A stretch of DNA of 64,000 nt, taken from positions 62,001 to 126,000 of the forward strand of contig NZ_NJDE01000009.1 in assembly GCF_002205895.1 (NCBI RefSeq). The letters run 5' to 3'. The position numbers were made by a program, and so were the translations under genes. The stretch is from Saccharibacillus sp. O23. GTDB taxonomy: Bacteria > Bacillota > Bacilli > Paenibacillales > Paenibacillaceae. Position 1 is the first letter of the stretch. Each line of letters starts with the position of its first letter. The notes under the pieces were generated by a model. That model was not told where the DNA came from. It saw only the letters and a list, made by a program, of their open reading frames with translations, and ran no database searches. This document shows positions 50,941 to 59,765 of the stretch, in pieces.

Positions 50941-51819
50941 TTGCGTCTGAAAACGATTCGGGAAGGCGAAGCGGTGCTGTTCACGCTGCCGGCTCTGGTT
51001 CCGCTGCTGCTGTTCTGGCTCGGGCCGCTCGGCTACATCGTGTACCTGAGCTTTACCGAGTGGGACTTCATGAGTCCTAACAAGCTGTTCGTCGGTCTGG
51101 ACAACTATGTCTACCTGCTGACGCACGCCGATTTCTATCAAGCGCTGAAGGTTACGCTGCTGTTCGGTCTCGGCACGGTGATTCCGATCATCGTCGGAGG
51201 ACTGGCGCTGGCGCTGCTGATGAACAGCAAACTGCCTTCGACCGGACTGTTCCGGGCGATGATGTTCTCGCCGTGGGTCACGCCGACCGTCGCCGTGTCG
51301 ATCGCTTGGTCTTGGATCTTCGAACCGGACGTGGGCTTGGCGAATCTGGTGCTCGGTTGGATCGGCGTCTCGCCGGTCGGTTGGCTGCAGGATCCGACGT
51401 GGGCGCTGGTAGCGGTCATGATCGTCACGATCTGGAAATCGATCGGCTGGTCGATGGTGTTCTATCTGGTGGCGCTGCGCAATCTGCCTGCGGATCTGAT
51501 GGAAGCGGCCTCGATCGACGGGGCGGGCGGCTGGGACAAGTTTCGGGCGATCACGCTGCCGCTGATCTCGCCGACCACGCTGTTCTTGTCGATCATCCTG
51601 ACGATCCAGTCGCTGCAAGCGTACGACCAGATCAACGTCATGACGCAGGGCGGACCGGCCGGTTCTACGCGTACTTTGCTCTATATGTATTACCAGTCGG
51701 CTTTCGAATCGTTCAACGTCGGCGAAGCTTCGGCGATCGCCGTCATCATCATTCTGATCTGCGTGCTGCTGTCGGGACTGTCGTTCCTGTTCAGCCGACG
51801 CCTGGTGCACTACTCATGA
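50941..51819 (+). CDS. ABC importer permease (UgpA/MalF type)
   Basis: A 292-residue permease with six helices. The EAA loop is EAASIDGAGGWDKFRAITLP near 196-215, contacting the ATPase. TTG start at 50941 after AAGGAGTG. It overlaps the second permease by ATGA. No ATPase gene is in the operon; a shared MsmK-like ATPase encoded elsewhere is expected, as in other Firmicutes. Confidence 0.92.
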   Translation: MRLKTIREGEAVLFTLPALVPLLLFWLGPLGYIVYLSFTEWDFMSPNKLFVGLDNYVYLLTHADFYQALKVTLLFGLGTVIPIIVGGLALALLMNSKLPSTGLFRAMMFSPWVTPTVAVSIAWSWIFEPDVGLANLVLGWIGVSPVGWLQDPTWALVAVMIVTIWKSIGWSMVFYLVALRNLPADLMEAASIDGAGGWDKFRAITLPLISPTTLFLSIILTIQSLQAYDQINVMTQGGPAGSTRTLLYMYYQSAFESFNVGEASAIAVIIILICVLLSGLSFLFSRRLVHYS

Positions 51820-52739
51820 ACCTGACCGAAGCAAGCAAAATGAAGCCCAAACGCGAACTCGGCCGCAACCTCGGACGGGAGCGGAGCCGAAAAGCCGTGC
51901 CTTTCGGCGAAAAGTTCTGGCGTATGTTCCGCTACGTCCTGCTCGCGGTAATCAGCCTCGCGATGGCGTTCCCGTTCTACTGGATGGTGACGAGCGGACT
52001 GAAAACGAACGACGAGATCTGGCGTTTCCCGCCGACCTTCTGGCCCGAAGCGATCAACTGGAGCAATTATGCCGATGCATGGAACTCCGCGCCGTTCGCC
52101 CGCTACATGTTCAACAGCGTGTTCGTGGCGGTCGCGATCTGCGTCATTCAGGTCGTCAACGCCAGCATGATGGCTTACGCGCTGACCCATATGAATTTCC
52201 GGCTCAAAAGCTCGTTTACCGGAATCGTGCTGGTCGGCTACATGATCCCGAGCACGGCGGTCTATCTGCCGAGCTATCTGGTGCTGAACGAACTGCATCT
52301 GCTCGACAGCTATGCGGGGCTGATCGTCTCCAACTGCGTGAGCGTGTTCGCGATCTTCCTGCTGCGTCAGGCGTTCCTGCAAGTCTCGCACGAACTGGTC
52401 GAAGCCGGACAGCTCGACGGAGCCTCGCATTTCCGGATTCTGTGGACGGTCATGGCGCCGCTGATCCGTTCTTCGTTCGCGGTCATGATCCTGATTACGT
52501 TCATCGAACAGTACAACAATTATTTCTGGCCGATGCTCATCACCAAAGATCCGGATCTGCGTCTCGTCTCGGCGGGACTGCGAAGTTTCTTCGTCGAAGG
52601 CGGCGCTTACGGTCTGGCTTGGCCGCAGATCATGGCCGCCAGCGCGTTCACCATCGCTCCGCTGCTGATCTTGTTCCTGTTCGCGCAGAAAACGATCATG
52701 CAGAGCGTCAATATGTCGGCCGGCGTCAATAAGAACTGA
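51816..52739 (+). CDS. ABC importer permease (UgpE/MalG type)
   Basis: A 307-residue permease with six helices after a basic 35-residue N-terminus. The EAA loop is EAGQLDGASHFRILWTVMAP near 192-211. Forms the channel with the preceding gene. Confidence 0.92.
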   Translation: MNLTEASKMKPKRELGRNLGRERSRKAVPFGEKFWRMFRYVLLAVISLAMAFPFYWMVTSGLKTNDEIWRFPPTFWPEAINWSNYADAWNSAPFARYMFNSVFVAVAICVIQVVNASMMAYALTHMNFRLKSSFTGIVLVGYMIPSTAVYLPSYLVLNELHLLDSYAGLIVSNCVSVFAIFLLRQAFLQVSHELVEAGQLDGASHFRILWTVMAPLIRSSFAVMILITFIEQYNNYFWPMLITKDPDLRLVSAGLRSFFVEGGAYGLAWPQIMAASAFTIAPLLILFLFAQKTIMQSVNMSAGVNKN

Positions 52740-52778
52740 TTCACCCACATTCCGTACCTAATTGGAGGAGAACAACGA

Positions 52779-54167
52779 ATGAAACAAGGTCAGAACGTCA
52801 CGCGTTTCGACATGAAAAAGCCGGGCGGCATGAAGGTAAGTTGGAAAAGCGGCATGTCGATGCTGCTCGCGGCAAGCTTCACCCTGCTGGCGGCGTGCGG
52901 TTCTTCGCAAACCGGTCAAACGCCGAGCGCTTCCGCAAGCTCCGCTCCGGCGTCTTCCGAATCGTCCAAGCCGGTCGAGATCGAATTCTGGTACGGACTC
53001 GGCGGCAATCTGGGCGATAACATGAAAGCGAAGATCGACGCGTTTAACGCTTCGCAAAAGGAAGTCGTGGTCAAAGGGATCGCGCAGGCCGACTATACGG
53101 AAACCGAGCAGAAGCTTCAAGCGGCGATCGCGTCGAACAACGTCCCGGCGGCGGTGCTCAGCTCGAACGTGGATTGGGCGCGCAAAGGCTATTACGCTTC
53201 GCTGGACGACTTGATCGCGGCCGATCCGAATTTCAAAAAAGAAGATTTCGTGCAGACGTTCCTCGATCAAGGCAAAGTGGACGGCAAACAGTATTTCCTG
53301 CCGATGTACGGCACCACGCAGGTCATGTACTACCGCAAAGACGCGCTTCAAGCCGCGGGCATCGATCCGGCGAGCTTGACCACATGGGAAGCGCTGGCGG
53401 ACGCGGCGGCGAAAATGACCAAAAAAGAAGGCGGCAAAACGACGTTCTACGGTTGGGAACCGATGTGGGGCGAAGGTAATATGACCGACGCGGCGCTCAG
53501 CCGAGGCGGCAGCGTGCTGAGCGAAGACGGCAAGACGGTTACGATCGACTCGCCTGAGTGGGTGGAGACGTGGGAACAGTTCCGCAAATGGATTCACGAA
53601 GATCAGATCATGCGGATTCATTCCGGCGGTCAAGGCTGGGAGTATTGGTACAAAACGATCGACGACGTGATGAAAAATAAAGCGGCGGGCTACACGGGTT
53701 CGAGCGGCGACCAAGGCGATCTGGACTTCAACGTCGTGGCCGCGATGCAGCAGCCCGGCTGGGAAGGCGTAGGCGAAGGCAAACCGGTCGCAAGCGCGAT
53801 TCAAGCCGGCATCGTCGCGAAAGCAAGCCCGGACCAGCAGCAGGCGGCGTTCAAATGGTTCACGTATTTCATGCAGCCTGAGAATACGGCCGACTGGTCC
53901 ATGAAAACCGGATATATCGCGGTTCGCCAATCGGCGCTCGAAGATCCGGCGTTCAAAGCGTTCAGCGAGAAAAATCCGCAGATCAGCGTTCCGCTCCAGC
54001 AGGCTTCGCACGCTTCGGTTCCGTTCCTCGATCCGACGGGCGGCAAGATCACGGATGCGCTCAAAGTAGCGGCCGATCAGGTGCAGATCAACAATATGCC
54101 GGCCGAGCAGGCGCTTAAAGAAGCGCAGGCCAAAGCGCAAAGCGAGCTGGATCGCGTCGCGAAATAA
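52779..54167 (+). CDS. ABC importer solute-binding lipoprotein (UgpB-like)
   Basis: A 462-residue extracellular binding protein. The signal peptide ends in LLAAC with lipidated Cys40, followed by a Ser/Ala linker. EIEFWYGLGG, YFLPMYGTTQVMYYRKDAL and DPASLTTWEAL are marks of the family 1 sugar/glycerol-3-phosphate-binding group. GGAGGAG precedes the ATG. A UgpB-like ligand (glycerophospho compound) is suggested by the phosphatase genes downstream but is not proven; a sugar is equally possible. Confidence 0.9.
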   Translation: MKQGQNVTRFDMKKPGGMKVSWKSGMSMLLAASFTLLAACGSSQTGQTPSASASSAPASSESSKPVEIEFWYGLGGNLGDNMKAKIDAFNASQKEVVVKGIAQADYTETEQKLQAAIASNNVPAAVLSSNVDWARKGYYASLDDLIAADPNFKKEDFVQTFLDQGKVDGKQYFLPMYGTTQVMYYRKDALQAAGIDPASLTTWEALADAAAKMTKKEGGKTTFYGWEPMWGEGNMTDAALSRGGSVLSEDGKTVTIDSPEWVETWEQFRKWIHEDQIMRIHSGGQGWEYWYKTIDDVMKNKAAGYTGSSGDQGDLDFNVVAAMQQPGWEGVGEGKPVASAIQAGIVAKASPDQQQAAFKWFTYFMQPENTADWSMKTGYIAVRQSALEDPAFKAFSEKNPQISVPLQQASHASVPFLDPTGGKITDALKVAADQVQINNMPAEQALKEAQAKAQSELDRVAK

Positions 54168-54194
54168 TTCGTTTCGGCGAATAGGAATCATAAG

Positions 54195-54233
54195 ACCGCA
54201 GAGGACGCGCGGACGGCGCGGCCCTGCGGTTTT
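54195..54233 (+). terminator. Terminator after the binding-protein gene
   Basis: ACCGCAG and CTGCGGT enclose an inner CGCGC/GCGCG stem, then four T. It separates the importer from the HAD gene, with possible read-through. Confidence 0.6.
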
Positions 54234-54267
54234 GCTGCAGCAGTATCAGGTACGGGAGGGGTAAAGG

Positions 54268-55056
54268 ATGACGGACGGTCAACGAAAAGGGGACGACCCG
54301 ATCGGGCAGGCGCAAGCGATCTTGTTCGACAAGGACGGCACGCTGCTGGATTTTACGGCGATGTGGGGATGCTGGACGGATACGGCGCTGCGGCATTTCG
54401 AAGCGGCGCTGAGCGAGCGAGGACTTCGGCTTGAACGCGGGGAGATCCCGTCGATCTGGGGAACGGAGCAGGACGGGGAAGGGCGAACGATCGATTACGA
54501 CCGGCGCGGACCGCTGGCGATGGGCACGATGGACGAATTGTACGCGATTCTGGCTTGGCAGGGCTACGCGGCGGGGTTGTCGTGGGCCGAAGCGAAAGTG
54601 ATCGTGCGCGATTGTTTGCGTTCGGCGGACGCCGAACTGGAGCAGGTTCGCCCCGCGAAGCTGCTGCCCGGCGTGCAGGATTTATTGGATAACGGCCGGA
54701 AAGCCGGGATTCCGATGGCCGTGGTCACGGCGGACGAGACGGACAGCGCGCTTAAGCATCTGCGCTGGCTGGGCATCGATACGTATTTCGCGGCCGTCGT
54801 CGGCACGGATCAAGCGGAGCGCGGCAAACCGTATCCGGATCTGTGTCTGCTGGCCTGCGAGCGGCTCGGCGTAGCGCCGGAGCATGCGATCGTGATCGGG
54901 GATACCGAAGGCGATATGGCGATGGCGCGTGCGGCGGGCGTGCGGCTGAAGATCGGCATCGGCGAAGCCTCGGCGCTGCCTTCGGCGGATCGGACGGTCT
55001 TGTCGCTCTCCGAGCTGCGAACCGAACGGCCGAACGAGAGCCGGGTGACGGAATGA
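54268..55056 (+). CDS. HAD-superfamily hydrolase
   Basis: A 262-residue HAD phosphatase of the phosphoglycolate-phosphatase-like group. FDKDGT (Asp21, Asp23) is motif I, VVTADE motif II, KPYP motif III and VIGDTEGDM motif IV. The cap is helical (30-130). Substrate unknown. GGGAGGGG precedes the ATG. It overlaps the SMR gene by ATGA. Confidence 0.88.
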   Translation: MTDGQRKGDDPIGQAQAILFDKDGTLLDFTAMWGCWTDTALRHFEAALSERGLRLERGEIPSIWGTEQDGEGRTIDYDRRGPLAMGTMDELYAILAWQGYAAGLSWAEAKVIVRDCLRSADAELEQVRPAKLLPGVQDLLDNGRKAGIPMAVVTADETDSALKHLRWLGIDTYFAAVVGTDQAERGKPYPDLCLLACERLGVAPEHAIVIGDTEGDMAMARAAGVRLKIGIGEASALPSADRTVLSLSELRTERPNESRVTE

Positions 55057-55403
55057 ACGCGGCGGAAGCGGGTTCGCAGGCCTCGCTCGGCTGGACGCTG
55101 CTAGCGCTGGCGATCGCGCTGGAACTGAGCGGGACTTTATTGATGAAAGTATCCGACGGATTTACCCGGATGTGGCCGTCGGTGCTCATGTTCGCGTGTT
55201 ACGGAGCGAGCTTTACGCTGCTGAACTTCTCGGTCAAACATATCCCGCTCGGCGTCGCGTACGCGATCTGGTCGGGCGTGGGCATCACGTTGATCGGGAT
55301 CGCGGGCCATTTTCTGTTCGGCGAGCGTTTGAAGTTGGGTTCTTTGGTGTGGATGGGTTTTATCTTGATCGGAATCATGGGGCTGAAATGGAGCGAATCT
55401 TGA
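55053..55403 (+). CDS. Small multidrug resistance (SMR) family transporter
   Basis: A 116-residue four-helix membrane protein. Glu24 in IALELSGT is the essential proton/drug-binding residue, and WSGVGITLIGIAG near 72-84 is the family motif. It exports cationic compounds or guanidinium by proton exchange. Only one SMR gene is present, so a homodimer is expected. Confidence 0.9.
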   Translation: MNAAEAGSQASLGWTLLALAIALELSGTLLMKVSDGFTRMWPSVLMFACYGASFTLLNFSVKHIPLGVAYAIWSGVGITLIGIAGHFLFGERLKLGSLVWMGFILIGIMGLKWSES

Positions 55404-55450
55404 CGGCAGGCAGCTTCGAAAAATACGCGGCGCAAAACGGAGGAGATCGC

Positions 55451-56734
55451 ATGGAACGATACGGCGAGCAGAAGGAAACGGCAAACGGCATCGAAGCAGG
55501 AGCGAACGAGGCGGAAAAACGGCGGGAGCAGGCGGGGAGTGCCGACGCGCCGGCGCTGCCGTTGGCCGTTTTTCAGGTGATTACGGACACGCATATCCGC
55601 GACGATGCCGGACATATCCATAACCGGCATTTCGAGAACGCGCTGGAAGACCTCGCTTCCTTCGGCGCGGGAAGCCTCGGGATCATGCACGTCGGAGACG
55701 TGACGGACCGCGGGCTGGCGGCGGAATACCGCGAATTCCGGCGTCTGTGGAACGAACGTCCGGCCGGTCTGCCGGAACTGTACGTCACGCTCGGCAACCA
55801 CGATATCGGAGCGGTGCTATGGGAAGAAAACGGCCTGCCCGTGGATCTTAGCGCGCTGAACGGACCGGAAGTCGAAGAAGCGCTGGACGGGCGGTTCCGG
55901 GAGAGAGCGGAAGGTTCGAGCGCGGAAAGCGAACGAGGGACGGACGGCGAATACGGCGCGGAAATCCGACCGAACGTCGGATCGTCCGAGGCGGACGGGC
56001 GGGAACAAGCCGGCGCGGCTTCTGCGCCGAGTCCGGCGAACGCGGCGGAATCGCTGGCCGAGGCGGCGGCCGAGCTGGGGCTGGATCTGGCGGGCATGGC
56101 CGCCCGGTTGACCGGTACGGCGGAAGCGGAGGGACGCGCCCGCGAACTGTGGGAACGGCGGATGGCGAGATTCGCCGAAGGAACCGGCGAAGCCGCGCCT
56201 TACCACGACCATTGGCTGGGCGGGTATCATTTTATCTTTCTGGGCAGCGAAAGCCCGCACCCCAAAGACTGCGACCTGTCCGGCGCGCAGCTGGAATGGC
56301 TGCGCGACCGTCTCGGCGAAGACGCTTCGGCGGACAAGCCGATCTTCGTCTTCCTGCATCAACCGCTGAAGAACACGGTAGCCGGTTCGACGGAAGCGCA
56401 GGGCTGGCACGGCGTCAATCAGGACGCCGCTTTGAGCGAAGCGCTGGCCGCCTATCCGCAGGCGATCTTGTTCTCCGGCCATACGCATTGGCAGCTCGAA
56501 GCCGCGCGGACGATGTTTGACGGGCATGGACGGATGCCGTCGATGTTCAACGCGTCTTCCGTTGCGTACCTCTGGACGGACGGCGACGAACATCTGACCG
56601 GAAGCGAAGGTCTGCAGGTCGAAGTGTATGCGGATCGCGTGGTCGCGCGCGGCCGCGATTTCGTCCGCCGCGAGTGGATCGGCGGCGCGGAATATACGGT
56701 CGTTTATCCGGTTGCGATCCGTAGCGTCGTGTAG
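55451..56734 (+). CDS. Calcineurin-like metallophosphoesterase with low-complexity insert
   Basis: A 427-residue enzyme. TDTHI, GDVTDRG, LGNHD, FLHQP and SGHTH provide the five metal-binding blocks. Between the third and fourth blocks there is an Ala/Glu/Gly/Ser-rich insert (about 150-230) not expected in the family. GGAGGAG sets the ATG at 55451; an ATG at 55388 overlaps the SMR gene. No signal peptide. It may act on phosphodiesters brought in by the importer upstream. Confidence 0.86.
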   Translation: MERYGEQKETANGIEAGANEAEKRREQAGSADAPALPLAVFQVITDTHIRDDAGHIHNRHFENALEDLASFGAGSLGIMHVGDVTDRGLAAEYREFRRLWNERPAGLPELYVTLGNHDIGAVLWEENGLPVDLSALNGPEVEEALDGRFRERAEGSSAESERGTDGEYGAEIRPNVGSSEADGREQAGAASAPSPANAAESLAEAAAELGLDLAGMAARLTGTAEAEGRARELWERRMARFAEGTGEAAPYHDHWLGGYHFIFLGSESPHPKDCDLSGAQLEWLRDRLGEDASADKPIFVFLHQPLKNTVAGSTEAQGWHGVNQDAALSEALAAYPQAILFSGHTHWQLEAARTMFDGHGRMPSMFNASSVAYLWTDGDEHLTGSEGLQVEVYADRVVARGRDFVRREWIGGAEYTVVYPVAIRSVV

Positions 56735-56787
56735 TCGAATCCGATCCGGAACTGAATCTGTCTATTGCATCTATCATGCGTTCTCGA

Positions 56788-56823
56788 CGCGCCCGGCGAA
56801 TCTGCTGCCGGGCGCGTTTTTTT
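56788..56823 (+). terminator. Rho-independent terminator
   Basis: CGCGCCCGGC and GCCGGGCGCG, 9-base loop, then seven T. It ends the importer-phosphatase region. Confidence 0.93.
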
Positions 56824-56895
56824 GCGTCTTCGCCGTGACGTCCGCCGCGAAGAACTTGAACAATGTTTGTTTTTCCTGCGATGGAATCCTTGTCT

Positions 56896-56904
56896 TGCTA
56901 TACT
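56896..56904 (+). promoter_or_regulatory. Extended -10 promoter
   Basis: TGC-TATACT after a terminator and before the membrane gene at 57096. The 190-bp leader between them contains no convincing gene. Confidence 0.42.
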
Positions 56905-57095
56905 GGACAAGAGAATGTTCGCGGGTCTTCTGCGCTCTTACCGCGACTTGGGAGTTCCGGACGCTGAGGCTATCGTGCGGATTTTCCATCGCGCCGACCT
57001 GTCGGAATATTGAACGGATCGGATTTTTCCGTAACGAATTCCGCCGAACGGCCGTTCTTCCGGTATCCGAAACCATAAGGAGGAGAGTGCCGCAT

Positions 57096-57443
57096 ATGAA
57101 AAGAACGGAGACGATTTGGGTCGGCGGTCTGCTGCTGCTCGGCGGAAGCTTGTTGTACGTGGGTGTGCATATCGCCGCGGTGCTGTACATGCCGCAGATC
57201 TATTCTTGGTATACTCCTCCCGGTCGTTATATGACCGCGCTGGCAGATAGCGGCGGTTCTCCGATGTTCTGGCTATCGATCCTGTTGATCGGAATCGGCC
57301 TGCTGCTGCTCGGAGCGAGACTGTTCGAAGCGCTCGGCCGGAAGTGGCGAAACGACGCAAACGAGATTCGCCTGCGCGGAGAGGCATTCGACGCGAACCG
57401 CGCGCAATCCGAAACAGAGGCAGGCGACCGCGCCCCCGACTGA
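57096..57443 (+). CDS. Two-helix membrane protein
   Basis: A 115-residue protein with helices at about 8-30 and 55-80 and a polar C-terminus. AAGGAGGAG precedes the ATG. Function unknown. Confidence 0.66.
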   Translation: MKRTETIWVGGLLLLGGSLLYVGVHIAAVLYMPQIYSWYTPPGRYMTALADSGGSPMFWLSILLIGIGLLLLGARLFEALGRKWRNDANEIRLRGEAFDANRAQSETEAGDRAPD

Positions 57444-57492
57444 ACGTTGAACCGGAAAATCATCGGAGAACGAAGTTCGAAAAGGAGGAAAC

Positions 57493-57636
57493 ATGGGAAT
57501 CATTTTACTTATTCTGCTGTTGATCGTTATCATCAAGCTCGTCGATATCGATAAGCGATTGAAAAGGGATGCCGATCAGCAGGAAAAAATCGCGCATCGT
57601 TTGGAGCAGATCGTCAAAGAACTGCGCCAGAGATAA
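57493..57636 (+). CDS. Small single-helix membrane protein (47 aa)
   Basis: ATG 57493 follows AAAGGAGG; the frame stops at TAA 57634-57636. Residues 2-17 are a hydrophobic helix rich in Ile and Leu, and the rest is a charged amphipathic helix (RDADQQEKIAHRLEQIVKEL). It lies 49 bp after the two-helix membrane gene. Likely a real small membrane protein because of the strong ribosome site and clean topology. Confidence 0.65.
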   Translation: MGIILLILLLIVIIKLVDIDKRLKRDADQQEKIAHRLEQIVKELRQR

Positions 57637-57685
57637 ACGATCGAACGGAATGAATGATAAGAACGAGGTCAGAGGAGAGAAGGCG

Positions 57686-58708
57686 ATGTCCGTTAATCGT
57701 AATCAGGAACCGATCACGCTCGCGGCGGCACGCACGGAAGATATGGAAGCGCTGCGCCGGATCGCGATCGAAGCTTTTGCCCCGGATTTGCAGCGTTACG
57801 GAACAATGCCGCAAGGCATCGAAACGCGCGAGTGGCATGAACAAGGAATGGCCGACGGCTCGTATCTGGCGATCTTCGCGGGCGAACGGCTTGCCGGAGG
57901 CGCACGGATCTTCGATCTGGGCGACGGCCGTTTCCGTCTGGGTTCGCTGTTCGTCGATCCCTCGCTGCACGGCCGAGGGATCGGGTCGGCTACGCTCGCC
58001 GCGATCGAGCAAAGACATCCCGAAGCGAAAGAGTGGTCGCTCGATACGCCGGCCGGAAGCGAACGCAATCATCGTTTTTACCGGCATGCCGGTTACGTGA
58101 AAGTCGGCGAGAACTGTCCGGATCCCGCTTCCGATTTCTTGCTGTTCGATTACCTCAAACTTCCGCTTCTTGCCGTCATTCGCGATGCCGATCTGCCTTG
58201 GCCTGCCGCCGAAACGCAAGAGCGGTCGATCGCTCCGATCGCCGACGAGCGGAATTACGGGCTGCGCCAAGCCGCGCGCGCCGTATTGGCGGATGCGGAA
58301 GGCCGAATCGCGCTGATGCGCGTCGAAAGGGACGACTACCACAAGCTGCCGGGCGGAGGCATCGAGGGCGACGAAGACGCGTATGCGGCGCTGCGGCGCG
58401 AGCTGCAAGAAGAAGTCGGAGCGAATATCGAGATCGGCGAAGCGATCGGCATGACGATCGAATACGTGGCCGGTCATCGTCGCAAACAGTTCTCTTACGC
58501 TTACGAAGCGCGATCGATCGGTTCTCCGTCCGCGCCCGAGTTGACGAAGAGCGAGCAGGCGGCCGGATTCGCGCCGATGTGGACCGCGCCGGAAGAGGCG
58601 GTACGCCTGATGGAGAGCGATCGTCCGAAGACGTACGTCGGAGCTTTCATCCGCGCGCGGGATCTGGCGATTCTGCGGACTTATCTCGATCGGCAGGCCG
58701 CGGAATGA
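57686..58708 (+). CDS. GNAT acetyltransferase-NUDIX hydrolase fusion
   Basis: A 340-residue two-domain enzyme. Residues 10-150 are a GNAT domain with SLFVDPSLHGRGIGSATL as the acetyl-CoA motif. Residues 185-335 are a NUDIX domain whose box reads GGIEGDEDAYAALRRELQEE and continues VG, fully conserved. The fusion couples acyl transfer with hydrolysis of a nucleoside-diphosphate-linked compound; the substrates are unknown. The ATG at 57686 after GGAGAGAAGG is preferred to one at 57650. Overlaps the next gene by ATGA. Confidence 0.85.
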   Translation: MSVNRNQEPITLAAARTEDMEALRRIAIEAFAPDLQRYGTMPQGIETREWHEQGMADGSYLAIFAGERLAGGARIFDLGDGRFRLGSLFVDPSLHGRGIGSATLAAIEQRHPEAKEWSLDTPAGSERNHRFYRHAGYVKVGENCPDPASDFLLFDYLKLPLLAVIRDADLPWPAAETQERSIAPIADERNYGLRQAARAVLADAEGRIALMRVERDDYHKLPGGGIEGDEDAYAALRRELQEEVGANIEIGEAIGMTIEYVAGHRRKQFSYAYEARSIGSPSAPELTKSEQAAGFAPMWTAPEEAVRLMESDRPKTYVGAFIRARDLAILRTYLDRQAAE

Positions 58709-59607
58709 AAAAAAACGCATATCCGTGCGGGAACGCTTCGCTTTCGCCCGATCCGAATCTTCGATTCGACGAATCGGGCCGATCTGCCGCGCCGGACTCG
58801 GACCGGCCTGCACGCGGTTATCGCGGCATCGGCGTGGACGGCTGTCCCGGCGGCTGGATCGCGGTCGTTCTCGAAGAAAGCGGCAATCCGCAGACAGGCG
58901 GACGGCCCGAGCTGACGGCAGGCGTTTACCCGGACATCTCTTCGTTGTGGGAAGCGCTGAAGCCGCTCGCTTCGCGCGATCTTGTGCTGATCGATATGCC
59001 GATCGGCCTGCCGGAAGGCGCGGACGGAATCCGCAATCGCGTCGAAGACCGGAACTGCGACCGCGACTGCCGCAAACTGCTTCCTAAGCGGCGCAAATCC
59101 AGCGTATTTCCCGTTCCCGCCAGACAAGCGCTGCGCTCCGACGATCCTTCGGCGGCCAACGCGGCGGCGACCGAACGCAAGCTCAGCAGCCAGAGTCTGA
59201 ACATTTTGCCGAAGATTCGCGAACTGGACGACTTTATCGCGCAGCATCTGACGCCGGAAGAATCCGGCGCCTTCGCGCTTCCGCTTGCGGAGTCGCATCC
59301 GGAAGTCGCTTTTATGCGATTGAACGCGGGCGAAGCGCCGCTGCACGGCAAGAAGACGGCGGAAGGATTAGCGGAACGTTTCGCCATTCTCGAACAAGCC
59401 GGCATCAAGCAAGCGGAATCGGAACGTCTGACGACGCTTTTTCCGAGAAAACAAGCGGCCTGCGACGATCTGCTCGACGCGGCGGCGCTTGCGATCAGCG
59501 CGCTGCGGATCGTATCGGGCCGTTCGCCCGCGCGCCGCGTTACCGAAGACGGGAGAAGGCAGTTCGATTACGACGGACGGCTGGAGATGAACATCGTGCA
59601 TCTCTGA
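58705..59607 (+). CDS. DUF429 family protein
   Basis: A 300-residue protein. After a variable 40-residue start, GVDGCPGGWIAV and LIDMPIGLP mark the DUF429 RNase H-like fold with its conserved acidic residues. Probably a nuclease or nucleotide-binding protein of unknown role. Translationally coupled to the GNAT-NUDIX gene. Confidence 0.82.
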   Translation: MKKNAYPCGNASLSPDPNLRFDESGRSAAPDSDRPARGYRGIGVDGCPGGWIAVVLEESGNPQTGGRPELTAGVYPDISSLWEALKPLASRDLVLIDMPIGLPEGADGIRNRVEDRNCDRDCRKLLPKRRKSSVFPVPARQALRSDDPSAANAAATERKLSSQSLNILPKIRELDDFIAQHLTPEESGAFALPLAESHPEVAFMRLNAGEAPLHGKKTAEGLAERFAILEQAGIKQAESERLTTLFPRKQAACDDLLDAAALAISALRIVSGRSPARRVTEDGRRQFDYDGRLEMNIVHL

Positions 59608-59637
59608 TTCGGCGCCGCTCGGCGAACGCGAAATATG

Positions 59638-59675
59638 AAGGCGGGAATCCGATCGGCGGATCATCCCGCCTTTTT
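59638..59675 (+). terminator. Rho-independent terminator
   Basis: AAGGCGGGA and TCCCGCCTT enclose an inner ATCCG/CGGAT stem; T run follows. Confidence 0.88.
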
Positions 59676-59765
59676 GCGTGTACATATAAGATTGGAGGCG
59701 CGGCCGCGAACATTCGTTCAGGTCGGCGTCCGACAAACGACAACTTGCGGGAGGCGACGCGAACG

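Noticed and set aside
56908-57013. A 32-codon frame beginning at an ATG near 56914
   Set aside because: No ribosome binding site and no recognisable feature.
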